Assembly (NCBI GenBank): GCA_916613615.1
Contig: OU744735.1
Coordinates: 56,355,582 to 56,419,581, forward strand
Direction: 5' to 3'
Origin: Steromphala cineraria
Taxonomy: Eukaryota; Mollusca; Gastropoda; Trochida; Trochidae
Length of the DNA stretch: 64,000 bases
Numbering within the stretch: the first letter of the stretch is position 1; each line of letters starts with the position of its first letter. The notes below the pieces were generated by a model, which was not told the DNA's origin, did no database searches, and saw nothing but the letters and a program-made list of their open reading frames with translations. This document shows, piece by piece, positions 22,926 through 34,222 of this stretch. The position numbers and the translations under genes are program-made.

Positions 22926-24610
22926 TAATCAGAGGATAAATTACATGAAGTTAAAACATAGGATGAGTAGGATACAAGTTTGTGAGTGAATTGATTAGGC
23001 AGAGATGGTTTGGGAAGATTAGCGAAGCCATTTTCGTTGAGAAGATTAATTATGGGCGGATGAGATGGTTGTAAGCTGATGGGATGTAATAGCCTTGATC
23101 TCTGTTCATAGACGGACGGAAACAAAACATCTGTAAAGCTTCGGCTAAACGGCGTTGAGAGTAATCATAGACTTACTCTGGTCCTCCTTATGAATATTAG
23201 ATCTCATCTCACAAAGTAGAAATAACCCGGCAAATGATTCGAGAAAACTCAAGGAAACCCTGCAAGCAGAATAACACTTCGGGTTGTGTACCCTAAGGAC
23301 ATTGTAATAAGGCATGGATCCTGTACCTTTGTTTGTTGATAATAACTCTTTTTTTAAATTAATATTTGGAAATGCTAATAGCTTGTAAATACTAACGAAT
23401 GTTGCTTCCTGGTGTTGGAGTGGAGTAAGCCCCCGCGGCTTCACAAGACTGACTGTGAAAAAGCTTCAGTTACTTCATCAAGACCAATCTCTACCGCTAA
23501 ATCATCCGATTTATTCACGTAAATATGACCACTTCAGTTATAAGGGTCATTCTTCAGATTAAAATCACTGTTGTCATATATTGCGTCTAACGACACTGGA
23601 TTGAGAAGATTATACCAACTATACCTGTACTGTTTGAATTATTTGAAGTTTTGTAAAAGAGGAGAGATTGTTTTCCAATAAGTATATTCAAAATACATTC
23701 ATGGTCAAAATATATGCCCCATGAGTACGGAGAAGAATATCGGATGATATTGAAGGGTCTACTTTATATATGAAAACAAAAATCGTTGATGTCTAAACTT
23801 AACTGGCAGAAAAAAAAGTACATACTTCAGTTTATTTTATCATATGTGAGATATTCAATTACAAACATTTCGCGTTTGATGCCACATTCTGAAACTGATA
23901 TTGACAATAGTAAATTCGTTGTTCAAAGAATGATTTAAGCGGGTTTTTAAAAATTTGTTTTCATGTTTTATATTGATGAATTGTTCAAAAAGTAATTTTG
24001 ACATAACGGTAACTTTCATAAAAAGGGAAACATTTTCGAAAATCAAAAGGTGCACTTTTGTACATATTGACAACATCTTTAACATGACAGGGGTCATGAA
24101 TGTAAAAATTCTATTTCTTACCCATGCAAACATTGAACAAAACATAAACCAGACACCAAAATTGTATTCAAACTACCGCAAATATGTGTTATTATTAACG
24201 TACCATGATTTCATAATCACTTGTCTCGTAAATCAGATAATAAACGAACTTAAGCAAACTGTTGTGTTTACCTCATTTTAGCCACTCCCTAAGGGATCCC
24301 TGAAAGTTGCAGAAACACAACGTTTTCGGTAATCACCTCTGAATGGACTTTTGATGCTGGAGGTAACAGTTGAGTGTCACCAATTGAGTTGGAAGAAAGT
24401 GTACACAAGTGTTGCTTGTGATCTTTCAACAGAATAACTTTCAAAGGATGTTTAGGTAAGTGTCCAAGTCACTCTCCATTTCTAAAATATAACGGAGCCT
24501 CATTTTTTTTTAGGAAGGGAGAATTACGAGGATATTTACCGATTTAAATTACACTCAACTTAATGCCTACTCAAAATCATAACTTGAAATAAATAAAAGT
24601 ATCATGAACA
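22926..24610. other. No recognisable gene
   Basis: Several 60-110 codon frames on both strands overlap each other and have no protein-like motifs. Confidence 0.4.
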
Positions 24611-24672
24611 TACAATTATCAGTGAACATTTTAAAATATATAATTATCAAAAAACGTGCTACTGCCCCTTTA
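24611..24672 (-). mobile_element. Family-A MITE fragment (right end)
   Basis: About 60 bp ending AACGTGCTACTGCCCCTTTA; the remainder is missing. Confidence 0.8.
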
Positions 24673-24830
24673 TTTTTTTGCATTGTTCTCTACCTGGGTG
24701 TTTTCCATTATAATCATTGATCAGCAGAACAAAAACAATTGCAAATGATATGATAGGGATTTTAAAGACTTCAAAGAATTATACAGACTGAATTCATACT
24801 AAGTTGAAGATGATAGATAGGCATTCATTA

Positions 24831-24985
24831 TTAAAAGGTCAGTAGCACGTTTATTGACGATCTTATATTTTAATTTGTTCACTGAGTAGTGTACGTTAAT
24901 GCTAAATGTATTATTTTGACAGTGTCAAAAATCTCATTACATAAACCAATCATCCATACTTAGAGAACATTTATGCATATACTTC
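24831..24985 (+). mobile_element. Family-A MITE fragment (left part)
   Basis: TTAA then AAGGTCAGTAGCACGTTTAT, followed by the internal family-A sequence up to the CATCCATA..AGAGAAC segment, where it breaks off. Confidence 0.75.
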
Positions 24986-25038
24986 ATGTGCATAGTCTAA
25001 TTCAAACTAGGATCTCAGAAGCTTTTCTCTTTCTTTAT

Positions 25039-25225
25039 TTAAAGGGGCAGTAGCACGGGGTATTTTTTAATTTAATATTTTCACTTAATATTGCACGTTA
25101 ATGCTAAATGCATTAAAATGATATTGTCAAAAATCTCATTACATAAACCAATCATCCATAGTCAGAGAACAACTTATGAAGATTTACATAAAGTCAAATG
25201 ACTGTCATTTTTGTGTGACCACATA
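25039..25225 (+). mobile_element. Family-A MITE fragment (left part)
   Basis: TTAA|AGGGGCAGTAGCACG with about 185 bp of family-A interior; the right terminus is lost. It lies about 50 bp after another fragment in the same orientation. Confidence 0.8.
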
Positions 25226-26009
25226 AAGACTTGAAAACGCGTTTCATTAACCTTCTTGATATGCGTTTCTTTTGGTGTTCATATAAGCTCCAATTTACAC
25301 GTGATGATAAAAGTAACATATGTGACATAATGAACTTCAAAATGAAACGTGTGACTGTTGACATTGTTGAGCATCAGGTAAAAAACAACACAACTTTTTA
25401 CAGGTTTCTTTCAAATTCTTTGTACATTAAACATTAAACAGGCAAAAATGTGACTCTGTCCAATTGAATATCTCCTTCCACATTTATGGTGTAAGGGTGT
25501 TCGGCAGGTGTCAGGTCCTCTGAATGACCCTAGTAGGTCCCGTTGACGTAGACCTGTTTGTAAAAATACTTACATGACAACAAGTTACTGATACATAGAA
25601 TGTTCCAAAGTGTCTTTTGAGAACGGTTGTTGAATTTGTTCATATCACAAGACACAAAATGTAATTTCTTCAAGCACAAATCCTTCTTCAACAGCTAATT
25701 GAAATGATAGAAATATGTCAATGATACTTCCAATGGGCTATCTAAACAGTGATTTACAACAATACGACATGCAGAATTGTTTCGACTTTAACATTATAAC
25801 TCTATTAAACTGTCATCGTGTCACTGAGGGCTATGTAACTTTGAGGTAATTAACTAATGGTTCAAATGCTTATTTGGTGAGTAACTTGGTGACAAACGTC
25901 TTAATATCAATATAATTTTCTAACATAACTTCTTTATCTGCACAGATAATGTCCTAAAGAGCAACACTATTTGTATGATAAGCTATGTGGCTCGTTCATA
26001 TAAATGAAT

Positions 26010-26766
26010 ATACGAGGGGATATATAAAAATCAACTATCACAAAGAATGTAGTGGTGAATACGGAGCAATGGTCACATAAATGATCCTTGTCTTGTTCCT
26101 TGGTCAACAATAGTTATTTTTGCGACAGCCAGTTGTATGTCTGTTGGCCATTAGTACAGTACCCCCTATTATGGAGAAACTTGAGGAGTGCAGTGTAATT
26201 AAGTCTTTACATTTGAAGGACTATACTGCAGGTCAAATTCATGATGAGATGAAATGTGTTTATGACAATGAGAGCCCATCCTATGACGCTGTTGTGAGAT
26301 GGAAAATGAATTTCCTAACAGGTCACATGTCCCTTGAAGAAGCCAATAATTCATGAAACAGGTTTGAGTTATGGCAGTGCATTGAACATGCTCCATAACC
26401 AGTTACATATGCCGAAAGTGTCATCACGCTGGGTTATTCGCTTACTGACTCCATTGCAAAAACAGAAACGAAAGATGTCACGGCAGGCATTGGAGTGCTT
26501 TTGGAACAAGACGAAGAAGATTTCTTCAAACGTCTTCTTACCATGGATGAATGCTGGGTCTATCAGTATGATCCTGAGACAAAAGAGATGATCAAAGAGT
26601 GGAAGCATGCTACGTTGTCATCCCCAAAAGGCCAAGGTGCAAAAGTCTGAGGGAAAGGTCTTGGTGTGTGTTTTTTGGATTGTCGTGGAGTCATCTTGAC
26701 GGATTATCTAGCTAAGGGTCCAACTATTACTGGAGCTTATTACTGCAACCTGCTGAGCACGTTACG
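26010..26766 (+). pseudogene. Broken mariner transposase
   Basis: Three plus-strand frames (26120-26356, 26334-26591, 26666-26766) together give mariner motifs in order: a helix-turn-helix-like N-terminus, GLSYGSALNMLHNQL, VSSRWVIRLLTP, the first-Asp region ending in MNAGSISM (expected T-M-D-E-x-W, here shifted), EMIKEWKHA, and LTDYLAKGPTITGAYYCNLL. Frameshifts separate the pieces, and everything after NLL is replaced by a SINE-like end at 26767. A possible left terminus is ACGAGGGGATATATAAAAAT near 26013. It is inactive. Confidence 0.85.
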
Positions 26767-26847
26767 ACCAGACCGTTGTGGAGAGGAAAGCCCTGATACA
26801 TATTTTTACTTTGTTTTCCTCGAGGGACGGTCGATTTTAATCAGACT
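26767..26847 (+). mobile_element. SINE-like element ending GGTCGATTTTAATCAGACTG
   Basis: Begins CAGACCGTTGTGGAGAGGAA and ends TCGATTTTAATCAGACTG, almost identical to the right end of the 12.9-kb element (about 53405-53493). It interrupts the mariner relic, whose 3' part does not resume afterwards. Confidence 0.6.
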
Positions 26848-27009
26848 GTTCCCGGAGTAAGACAATGAGTCCAAGATATTAGTTTCCTCGCAAAACATTA
26901 ACTCAGCTCAACTTCGATTCATTTGATCAACAAGCGAAATGCTCTGGAGCAAATAGGGAGACAGCTACCTAGCTGATTGTAAAATCTCACTCTGCATGAT
27001 GGTCCTTAC

Positions 27010-27191
27010 CTCGTATTTTCCGTTCTGCCGTACAATTTCAAGCATCAATTTCACACATGGAGCGAATGGTGCTGGTATGTCAAATTCCCTCTCCCAGACC
27101 CCCGCCGTTTCCTTAAGTAGCAGAAACTTCTCAATCCAGGTAAAGTACCTTAGTCTAATATCAGCTTGAATAATTAGGTTGGTGGTCTTAA
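27010..27191 (-). CDS. Galectin-like domain exon
   Basis: Minus-strand exon ending TACGAG|GTAAGG at 27010. It encodes LIIQADIRLRYFTW, then a segment with VWEREFDIPAPFAPCVKLML and YEV. The pattern W-x-x-E-...-P-F-x-x-x-x-x-F/L-x-L-x-I and the downstream Y-x-V match the second half of galectin-type carbohydrate-recognition sheets. This is motif reading, not a search. Two acceptors are possible: TTTTTCAG| at 27205, which is stronger but out of phase with the preceding exon, or GAAG| at 27191, which is in phase. The next exon was not found. Confidence 0.5.
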
Positions 27192-27365
27192 CTTCAATGT
27201 TTGTCCTGAAAAATATTAATTTATAATATTTAACAAGTTTCTCCTTTTGATCATCAATTATTGAAAATGAGATCATGATCATGAGATAAGGAATACTTAT
27301 TTTTATTTTTAGGGTTCAATCGCGAAGTTAAACAGTTTTATTTGTATTTAGAGTGATTAAGTTAT

Positions 27366-27709
27366 GAAGGGGCAATAACACGTTTTCGGAAAAGTTTATA
27401 TTTTAGCTTTTTTACTGATAATTGTATGTAAATGCTATTTGTAGTATTTTGATAGTGTCATAATCTTATTTCACAAACCAATCATCAATGGCCAGAGAAT
27501 AATTCACACAAAGTCCATTGGCGACCATTTTTTTTAACACCTTTAATTCATTTTGTGTAAGAAAAAGCAATCGCATGGCTGAAAATTATTTAATTGATAT
27601 ATTACCTCGTCATTTAGTCACAATACATTGTCTTTCAATTGGAGCCATTTATTTTCATTTATTGACATCACCTTATATTCCCCCTAAAAGTGGGCTACTT
27701 GCCCTTTAA
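27366..27709 (+). mobile_element. TTAA-type MITE, family A (diverged full copy)
   Basis: Begins GAAGGGGCAATAACACG and ends GGGCTACTTGCCCT|TTAA, with the family-A interior. The left TTAA is mutated. It sits in the intron between the exons at 27010-27191 and 27774-27858. Confidence 0.8.
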
Positions 27710-27773
27710 AGCTTTTATTAAACAACTTAATGATAATCATTGTCTTTATCAGATTAGATTTTTATGATTTTAC

Positions 27774-27858
27774 CTGCCATGGATTGTTGGTATCCTTCAT
27801 ATCTGACTTTGTATCCTTCAGTCATTGGACAAGAGGTTGATTCCGTAAAGGTTATGGT
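27774..27858 (-). CDS. Exon of the CCP/galectin-like gene
   Basis: 85-nt exon between ATTATTTCAG| and GGCAG|GTAAAA. Only one frame is open, encoding TITFTESTSCPMTEGYKVRY followed by EGYQQSMA. It enters in phase 0, matching the CCP exon, and leaves in phase 1. It could form the first strands of the galectin-like domain. Confidence 0.55.
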
Positions 27859-28458
27859 CTGAAATAATTGAAGTATCTTTTAAGATCATAATATTTTGTA
27901 TCATAAATATTTTTGTCGTATTTGAAAGAAGATTATATTGAAAATCAAGTTAACACAGAAAAGTTTTCCTTTTGGTTTCAGAACACGTTTTGAAAAACGT
28001 TCTACAAAGTAATTTTGTGGAGTTTTTTAAGGTTTCGAAACGTTGTCAAGAAGAAATCAAACAAAGTTTGAGACCCCATGTTGGTCACGAGTAAATGAGA
28101 AAATTGAATATAAACAGGACAGATTTCCTTTCAAATTCAACATCCATATTGAGATTTCTGATTTGTATTTTCAATGACGTCTTTTCACTAAAGGTGTTAC
28201 CGTTTTGACAAATAAGTCAATATCAACATGATACACGTGACGTAAGCATGGCATGGATATGCCGGGTATTAAAATTTGCATACTGGTCATGGGAATTACA
28301 GTTTTTTCTAGTTAAACAATGGAATTGGAGTGAGGTAGAGTAAGATTATGTTAAAGAGCTTATGATTGTTGTGAGATTAAGAATAAGGTTTGTTGTTTCT
28401 ATGACATTCAGAGTTGCTGTCCGAGTCATACCTAAAGAGTTCGAGTTCATTCACTTAC

Positions 28459-28660
28459 AGGATTGTGCCAGACTGCTCTGTTACAAGCTCCATCGAGTCC
28501 CTCCCAGGTTCCGAGCGAGGAGCACGTGTGAGTTGAGCTTGTTCCACAGAAGAGGAAATCAGACTGACAGGTGTATTGAGTGACAGCTCTTCGTATTGTC
28601 CAGTAGAAGACTTGTCAGCATTGGCCAGATCAGGAGCAGGACCACATCCTAGGTGCTCAT
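28459..28660 (-). pseudogene. CCP/sushi domain exon with a frameshift
   Basis: Minus-strand exon from TGCCCATAG| (28660) to AATCCT|GTAAGTG (28459). It reads GCGPAPDLANADKSSTGQYE in one frame and then, one base out of step near 28586, VTQYTCQSDFLFCGTSSTHT, CSSLGTWEGL and CNRAVWHNP in another. This is a CCP-type module (C-G-P-P start, Y-x-C, G-x-W, final C) followed by a WHNP linker. The second frame exits in phase 0 and joins 27774-27858. The single-base shift is either inactivating or a sequence error. Confidence 0.6.
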
Positions 28661-28753
28661 CTATGGGCACAAATGAAACTTTATTCACGTTACTCATGAG
28701 AAAAACTTGCTATGGTTTTGATGGTACAGTTATTCAAAAGGCGATTCTATTCC

Positions 28754-28880
28754 TAAGGAAGACAAGAGTAATTCTATGGATGAACAACTTCTTTATTGGA
28801 TGGTGGCGACGTTTCGGTATAGATTATACAGCAATTTATACAGTTTGGTATGATAATGAGAAAATAATATCAATACCATA
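28754..28880 (+). repeat. Dispersed repeat shared with 22749-22925
   Basis: Starts AAGGAAGACAAGAGTAATTC and ends near TCAATACCATAA. It includes TGGATGAACAACTTCTTTAT and a GACGTTTCGGTATAG motif. Copy number outside this window is unknown. Confidence 0.55.
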
Positions 28881-29590
28881 AACGGCTGAATCCGTTTGTC
28901 GTCGCTTGCAACTATATTTTCATTTTCTCTTGCTGGGCAAAAGGTTTCAAAGGCGGTTCATGTTCTCATTAAGATGCCTTTACTACTTTTCTATGCGACA
29001 AATGTGGAAGATTGTCAGATCTATTCACCAATATTCTTTGTATGACCTTTGTGAAAAATGATTCAATATGAACACTGTCCATTGTCGAAAAGGTTATTGA
29101 ATGTTTCTACTTCAAGATATACTTAATTAGAATAATGGTGAGAGGTACAACACATTTTTTAAGGCATTACAGATATTAGATAAATAGAATAGAGACATTA
29201 AAGAACCCACTAGCAAGCACAAACCATTTGGTCCATAAGAAATTCAACAATTCTGCTTCAGGTCGAAACTATCAAACACCTTGCATTAGGATTAAGAGAG
29301 CCGAAAACTCTTTTATGCCATATGATTTTGAGTAATGAGATTAATATGTTCTCTAGTTACTTTGTAGACGATATGAATTAATGAAGTTGGCTCTACAACA
29401 CTAACAAAGATGATATTTACAAAACTTTACAAACCTTTTCAAACATTTACAAAATAATAAATATCTTGTAAAATAAGTACTTTAATAGATATTAATCCTT
29501 TGTAAATATCTTGTAAAGAACTTATTTTCACGCAGTGAGGGGGAAAGGTTTAACAAAAACACTTGAATTGTTTCAGCTTTATCTTGACTG
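28881..29590. other. No recognisable gene
   Basis: AT-rich, probably intronic if the PAN-like and CCP exons belong to one gene. It contains a short tract of TTTACAAA repeats around 29410-29520. Confidence 0.35.
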
Positions 29591-29599
29591 TCTTGGTAG

Positions 29600-30240
29600 A
29601 GAGTTTCTTCATGTTTTATGCCGGTTTCTCCCACTTTGTCTTCTCTTTTTGATTTGATATATTTCCAGAATATCTGATTACTGCCTTTTTTTCAAGATTT
29701 TTCAAGAATGTCATTTAGATATTTCCAGTCTGACGATTTTCTGCGTCCATGTTTTATGTTGTCTATATTTATCAATGTCACTTTTATTTTTTGAGTGTTT
29801 AGCAATATTAAGAACATGTAGTCTGTGTTTTTTCTTAAGAGTTTCTTAAGTTCAGTGTCCATCCAAGGAAGGTTGTGTCTGTTTGAAGTCATTTTAGCTG
29901 CAATAGTAGAGTTCATGATTTTGTCCATTTTTAAACTTTATCCATTTATCGTTTGCTGAAGTCTCACTTCCTATTATTGATTGGATAGAAGGGCTGTTTT
30001 TATTTTAATTTCCGGCCAGTCTGCCTGTTAATAAATGTATTTTTACTCTGTTTAGGTTTGTTATAGTTAGGTTTTACGTCTGAGTAAATTAGGACCATGC
30101 AATGATCAGATAAACCAGGGATAGTGTCACAGGATTTAACTAAGCTAGGATGTGTCGTGAAATATAAGTCCAAAATGTTGGCCTTTCTAGTAGGTTGATG
30201 TTGAACTTGGTCCAGGCTGTTTAATTCATTCACTAGATAA
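29600..30240 (-). pseudogene. LINE endonuclease C-terminal fragment
   Basis: Two minus-strand frames give NILDLYFTTHPSLVKSCDTI with PGLSDHCMVL, then TSNRHNLPWMDTELKKLLRK and SSDWKYLNDILEK. NILDL..., PGLSDH and the PW-x-x-x-x-K/L-K stretch are typical of the end of the apurinic-type endonuclease and the linker before the RT in CR1/RTE-like LINEs. There is no RT domain behind it. The relic lies in the presumed intron between the 30.3-31.4 kb array and the CCP exon. Confidence 0.65.
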
Positions 30241-30330
30241 TTGTAAATTTAATTTAATTTGGTAGTGTTTCAGTTTCGAAAATGTGTAATGAACCTATTC
30301 ATAATTGCGAGATAATTATTTTCATTTGCA

Positions 30331-31365
30331 CTCACCCGGGGCCAATGAGAGATGTCAGTGAGGAAGAACTCTTGGTCAGTGTGAACATCCCTACAGGTTA
30401 TATCTATGTACAAAGACAACAGATTTCTACGCTCACCCGGGGCCACTGAGAGATCTCAGTATGGAAGAACTCTGGGTCAATGTGAAATTCACTATAGCTT
30501 ATATATATGTACAAAGACAACAGGTTTCTACACTCACCCGCGGCCACTGACTGAGATGTCAGTGAGGAAGAACTCTTGGTCAGTGTGAACATAACTATAG
30601 GTTATATATATGTACAAAGACAACAGGTTTCTACACTCACCCTGGGCCATTGACAGATGTCAGTGAGGAAGAACTCTGGGTCAATGTGAACATCCCTATA
30701 GGTTATATATATGTACAAAGACAACAGGTTTCTACACTCACCCTGGGCCACTGACAGATGTCAGTGAGGAAGAACTCTGGGTCAATGTGAACATCCCTAT
30801 AGGTTATATATATGTACAAATACAACAAGTTTCTACACTCACCCGGGGCCACTGACTGAGATGTCAGTGAGGAAGAACTCTGGGTCAGTGTTAACATCCC
30901 TATAGGTAATATATATATGTACAAAGGAAACAAGTTTCTACACTCACCCGGGGCCACTGACTGAGATGTCAGTGAGGAAGAACTCTGGGTCAGTGTGAAC
31001 ATCCCTATAGGTAATATATATATGTACAAAGAAAACAAGTTTCTACACTCACCCGGGGCCACTGACAGAGATGTCAGTGAGGAAGAACTCTGGGTCGGTG
31101 TGAACATCACTATAGGTTATATATATGTACAAATACAACAAGTTTCTACACTCACCCGGGGTCACAGAGAAGTGTCAGTGAGAAAGAACTCTGGGTCGGT
31201 GTGAATATCACTATAGGTTATATATATGTGTACAAATACAACAAGTTTCTACACTCACCCGGGGCCACTGACAGAGATGTCAGTGAGGAAGAACTCTGGG
31301 TCGGTGTGAATATCACTATAGGTTATATATATATATGTACAAATACAACACGTTTCTACGATCAC
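30331..31365 (-). repeat. Ten-unit tandem array; each unit looks like a mini-exon with splice sites
   Basis: Units of about 101-107 bp begin (minus strand) after AACCTATAG| and contain a 55- or 57-nt block ending GGCCCCGG|GTGAGTG. The block encodes DVHTDPEFFLTDISVSGP in the frame of the upstream PAN-like exon. By my count five units are 57 nt (near 30532, 30836, 30942, 31046 and 31253) and five are 55 nt (near 30331, 30431, 30633, 30734 and 31149). Gaps between blocks are only about 45-50 bp, close to or below the usual minimum intron. The unit near 31149 contains an in-frame stop. The last 30 bp of each block resemble the end of the adjacent exon, which probably seeded the array. Confidence 0.8.
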
Positions 31366-31646
31366 CCGGGGCCACAGAGAGATGTCAGTGCACTGTCCTG
31401 AGAGGCGAGGTGACACGTGCCAGTCTCTTTCTGGTAGGACACGGATATACACGTGGAGACTTTCAGAGTGTGAGACACGCACGTGTAGAGATCTAGAGAG
31501 ACACTGTCCACCATCTTGAACACGCTGGAGATCATCCTCTTCCCGTCCTGTGTGACCGAGTCCAGATTTTCACAGCTTGCCGAAATTCCATATACATATA
31601 TACTTACGAAAATTAGAAAAACCTTTATGAACAATTTGACATTCAT
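31366..31646 (-). CDS. Secreted PAN/apple-like first exon
   Basis: The minus-strand ATG at 31646 opens a hydrophobic signal peptide (MNVKLFIKVFLIFVSIYVYG), then a cysteine-containing region with LYTCVSHTLKVSTCISVSYQ, KETGTCHLAS and a final SLCGPG. The pattern C-x(6)-C-x-S-x-x-Y-x-x-x-T-x-x-C is typical of PAN/apple modules. The exon ends GGCCCCGG|GTGATC in phase 2. Downstream on the same strand come the mini-exon array and, after an intron, CCP and galectin-like exons; together they could encode a secreted lectin-type protein. That linkage is inferred from order and strand only. Confidence 0.65.
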
Positions 31647-31659
31647 CTTGTTTTCAACT

Positions 31660-33590
31660 TATTCCAGTTAAGTCTTCACAATTTGCACATGCGTTGTGTT
31701 TGTTAAGGTAAATCCATGTTTTTGCGATAGTAGTTCACCTTGATTATTTAAAACAAATTCACAAAAATACGAAGTCCAGTACAACACAAACAATATCCGC
31801 AGCTCTGAAAAGCCTCTCAACAGACTGTCAATAATTTCATCTTTGGTGTCCAACATAGTTTTATTGATTTAGTCTTCTGTGGGTTTTGACTCTTGGGAAT
31901 GCGATATGCACTCAATAGCTGGAGGTTCAAACAGAACTAATATGTGGTGAATGATATAGCATAGCTGGAGATCTCTAGAAATTAACTCATCAATACTTAA
32001 AGCCATTGTATTATCCCATGCCATTTCTTTAACAAACTAATTTTCCATTAATTAATTTTATCTATAAACGTGTTCTTTAAGCATTATGGCATGGCGTTTG
32101 ATCCTATAACAAAATTACCCCCTTACCGCTTCAACAAGCAAGGTAAAAAATCCGAGAAACTTGGATTTTTTTTATCAGAAAATCAATGGTTTGTCAAAAG
32201 CAATAGCCAGTTAAGAGTACAGGGAAAATGCATAATTCCACGGTAAGAAAATGAAATTTAGCAAGGCTGTACGCAATACAATACAAGCTTTTGTTCTGGT
32301 TTTGTCATTTTAGCAACTCTTGATTGTCATCTTTCTGGCAATGAATGGAAAAGGTAAAAAGTCTCTTTAAACAAAGTGCTCACCAATCCTTACCGCATTG
32401 CGGCAACCTGTCGTTGAAACTGCTAGTATTATTGCTGGGAGAAAGCACGCAACACTAATGTGGATATGTATTGCAGTGAACCCTGTGAGCTTTGGCTGGA
32501 AATAGCGAACCATGGCACCCAAACCCTACCGTTTGTAGAACAGTTCTCTACAATTCTCTACTGCAGATAATGTTCAAAAAATAACTCATCATATAAGTCA
32601 CTTTGTATAAGAACACCAAATAAGATTTCATCATACACTTCGGGAAAATAATGCGTGATGCACAACAATAAAGTTCAGAGTTCTTTTGAAAGAGGAACAC
32701 ACTACACTGTATTCTGAAGACAAAGAAAATTATGGGAGAACATTGGAATACCTATTTGTTACAGACAAGAAAAAACTTTAGGCTTTAGGGAGATGTCAAA
32801 TAAAAGTTGTCAAACAACTCTTGGCACATTTAAAGACATTCTGAATGACATCAAAGCTTTCTGTCACGAGAAAGACAAGGAAGGAAACGGGCATGTAGTA
32901 TCTCAGCCAACAACCGCGAAGCCATATCCGTAGTGTTTCCTTTCCTAAACACTTGGATTTCCGAAAGAGTATTGCGTCTGAAGTGGTAATTTGGTAGAAT
33001 GAAATAGATGCCAAGGAGAGATCTGTTTGTACAAAGATGAACAACCTTTTATGTGGTCTTCATCTGCTTGTTGGCATGGCAGTTATAAAAGAAGATGTGA
33101 GGGGAGGAAATTTGGGCTTAAACGCTACTTTTTCTTATTATGCTACTGCCTAGTATTATTTCAGGTAAAAAGCCCGCTAATATGCAATTTTTTCCATTTT
33201 TATTAACGTTATTGCATTCGGGTGAGCATCGGTTGGAACTAGCAAAGCAAGGTTGGTACTGCACTGAAGTTCTGTGAACCATTGCCTTAACAGTTCACTA
33301 CTGCAGACAAAGTTGTCAGCAATGTGCTTGATTCGAACTCAGGACCCGCTAACCACTGTGCTTTCCCGCCTCTTGCATCAGAAGAAACCCTCTTGAGTTT
33401 GAGAGAACCTTTCTGGATGAGAAGCTTGAAGTACCTCAAAGTATCCTGGACTTCAGATAGTGTTGTTTTCAGTCTGCCATGGAAACCTACCTTGAATATG
33501 AAGTACAGGTATATAAGTATATATCCAGGTCTCGCATGACATTGATGTGAACTAATTTGTGACAGATGTGAGAGCTCTAGGTATTGTTTT
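31660..33590. other. No recognisable gene
   Basis: Sequence upstream of the PAN-like start exon. Short frames only, and no convincing transposon ends. Any promoter for the gene below would lie in the first few hundred bases, but no clear core element is visible. Confidence 0.4.
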
Positions 33591-33599
33591 AAGTTTGTC

Positions 33600-34222
33600 A
33601 CAGGGCCATAGTTAAAGCAGTTGGAAAGCAGGGACCACCTTTTTGATAAGGAGAATCTAGGAAGGCGGTGTTGAAAGCAGGGGCCACCTTTTTGATAAAG
33701 AGAATCTAGGAAGGCGGTGTTGAAAGCAAGCAGCATTCAGGAAAACACTGTGAGGAAATGATAGGCAAAGATTAGAACAGCAGTGGAAAATAAGAACGGA
33801 GCTTCAGTAAAAGGAAGGAAAAAGAATCAAGAAGGCAGAAGATCTAACAAATGATATGTGCTGTTATGGCAGAGTGTTGAACAGATTAAAGCACTTAAAA
33901 TGAAACTTGTACTTAAACTCTCACCAACGGACTGAGTTATGGAACAGAGCTATCCAGATCTCAAAATATTTAACCTCTCCAAAAGAACTGAATCTGGAAA
34001 ATATGTAAAACATTCCATTGAAGACCTCTCGAAAACCCTCACATGTTTTATTATAAACTCAATAGAGCACCAGGAGGGTGTTGGCAAACACAAAGCATAC
34101 TTTCAAAGATGATACGAAGGGGTCGGGGAGGATAATACGAAGGGGTCGGGGAGGATAGTGATAACCCAAACAACTCTACAATCTGAGACAAATATTATTA
34201 TGTGGGCTGCAATATCATTTGT
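33600..34222 (+). repeat. Duplicated block, copy 1 (interrupted by the LINE)
   Basis: Starts CAGGGCCATAGTTAAAGCAG, includes two to three units of a roughly 48-bp minisatellite (GGAAGGCGGTGTTGAAAGCA), and runs to GCAATATCATTTGTT, where L1/Tx1-like sequence begins. The same block returns at 35716-36795. A 25-bp ATACGAAGGGGTCGGGGAGG unit is doubled here and single in copy 2. Confidence 0.9.

Noticed and set aside
23855..24281. Overlapping frames of 96 and 108 codons on opposite strands
   Set aside because: No motif, no splice signals, AT-rich composition; treated as chance.
30331..31365. CRISPR-like repeat array
   Set aside because: Units are contiguous tandem repeats with no unique spacers, in a eukaryotic context.
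30404..31482. Several 60-135 codon frames on both strands
   Set aside because: They read through the presumed splice sites of the tandem array and are by-products of its unit length; none matches the phase of the secreted exon throughout.
33287..33736. 149-codon minus-strand open frame
   Set aside because: It is formed largely by the 48-bp minisatellite (AFNTAFLDSL-type repeats); related frames recur at 35607-35898 for the same reason.
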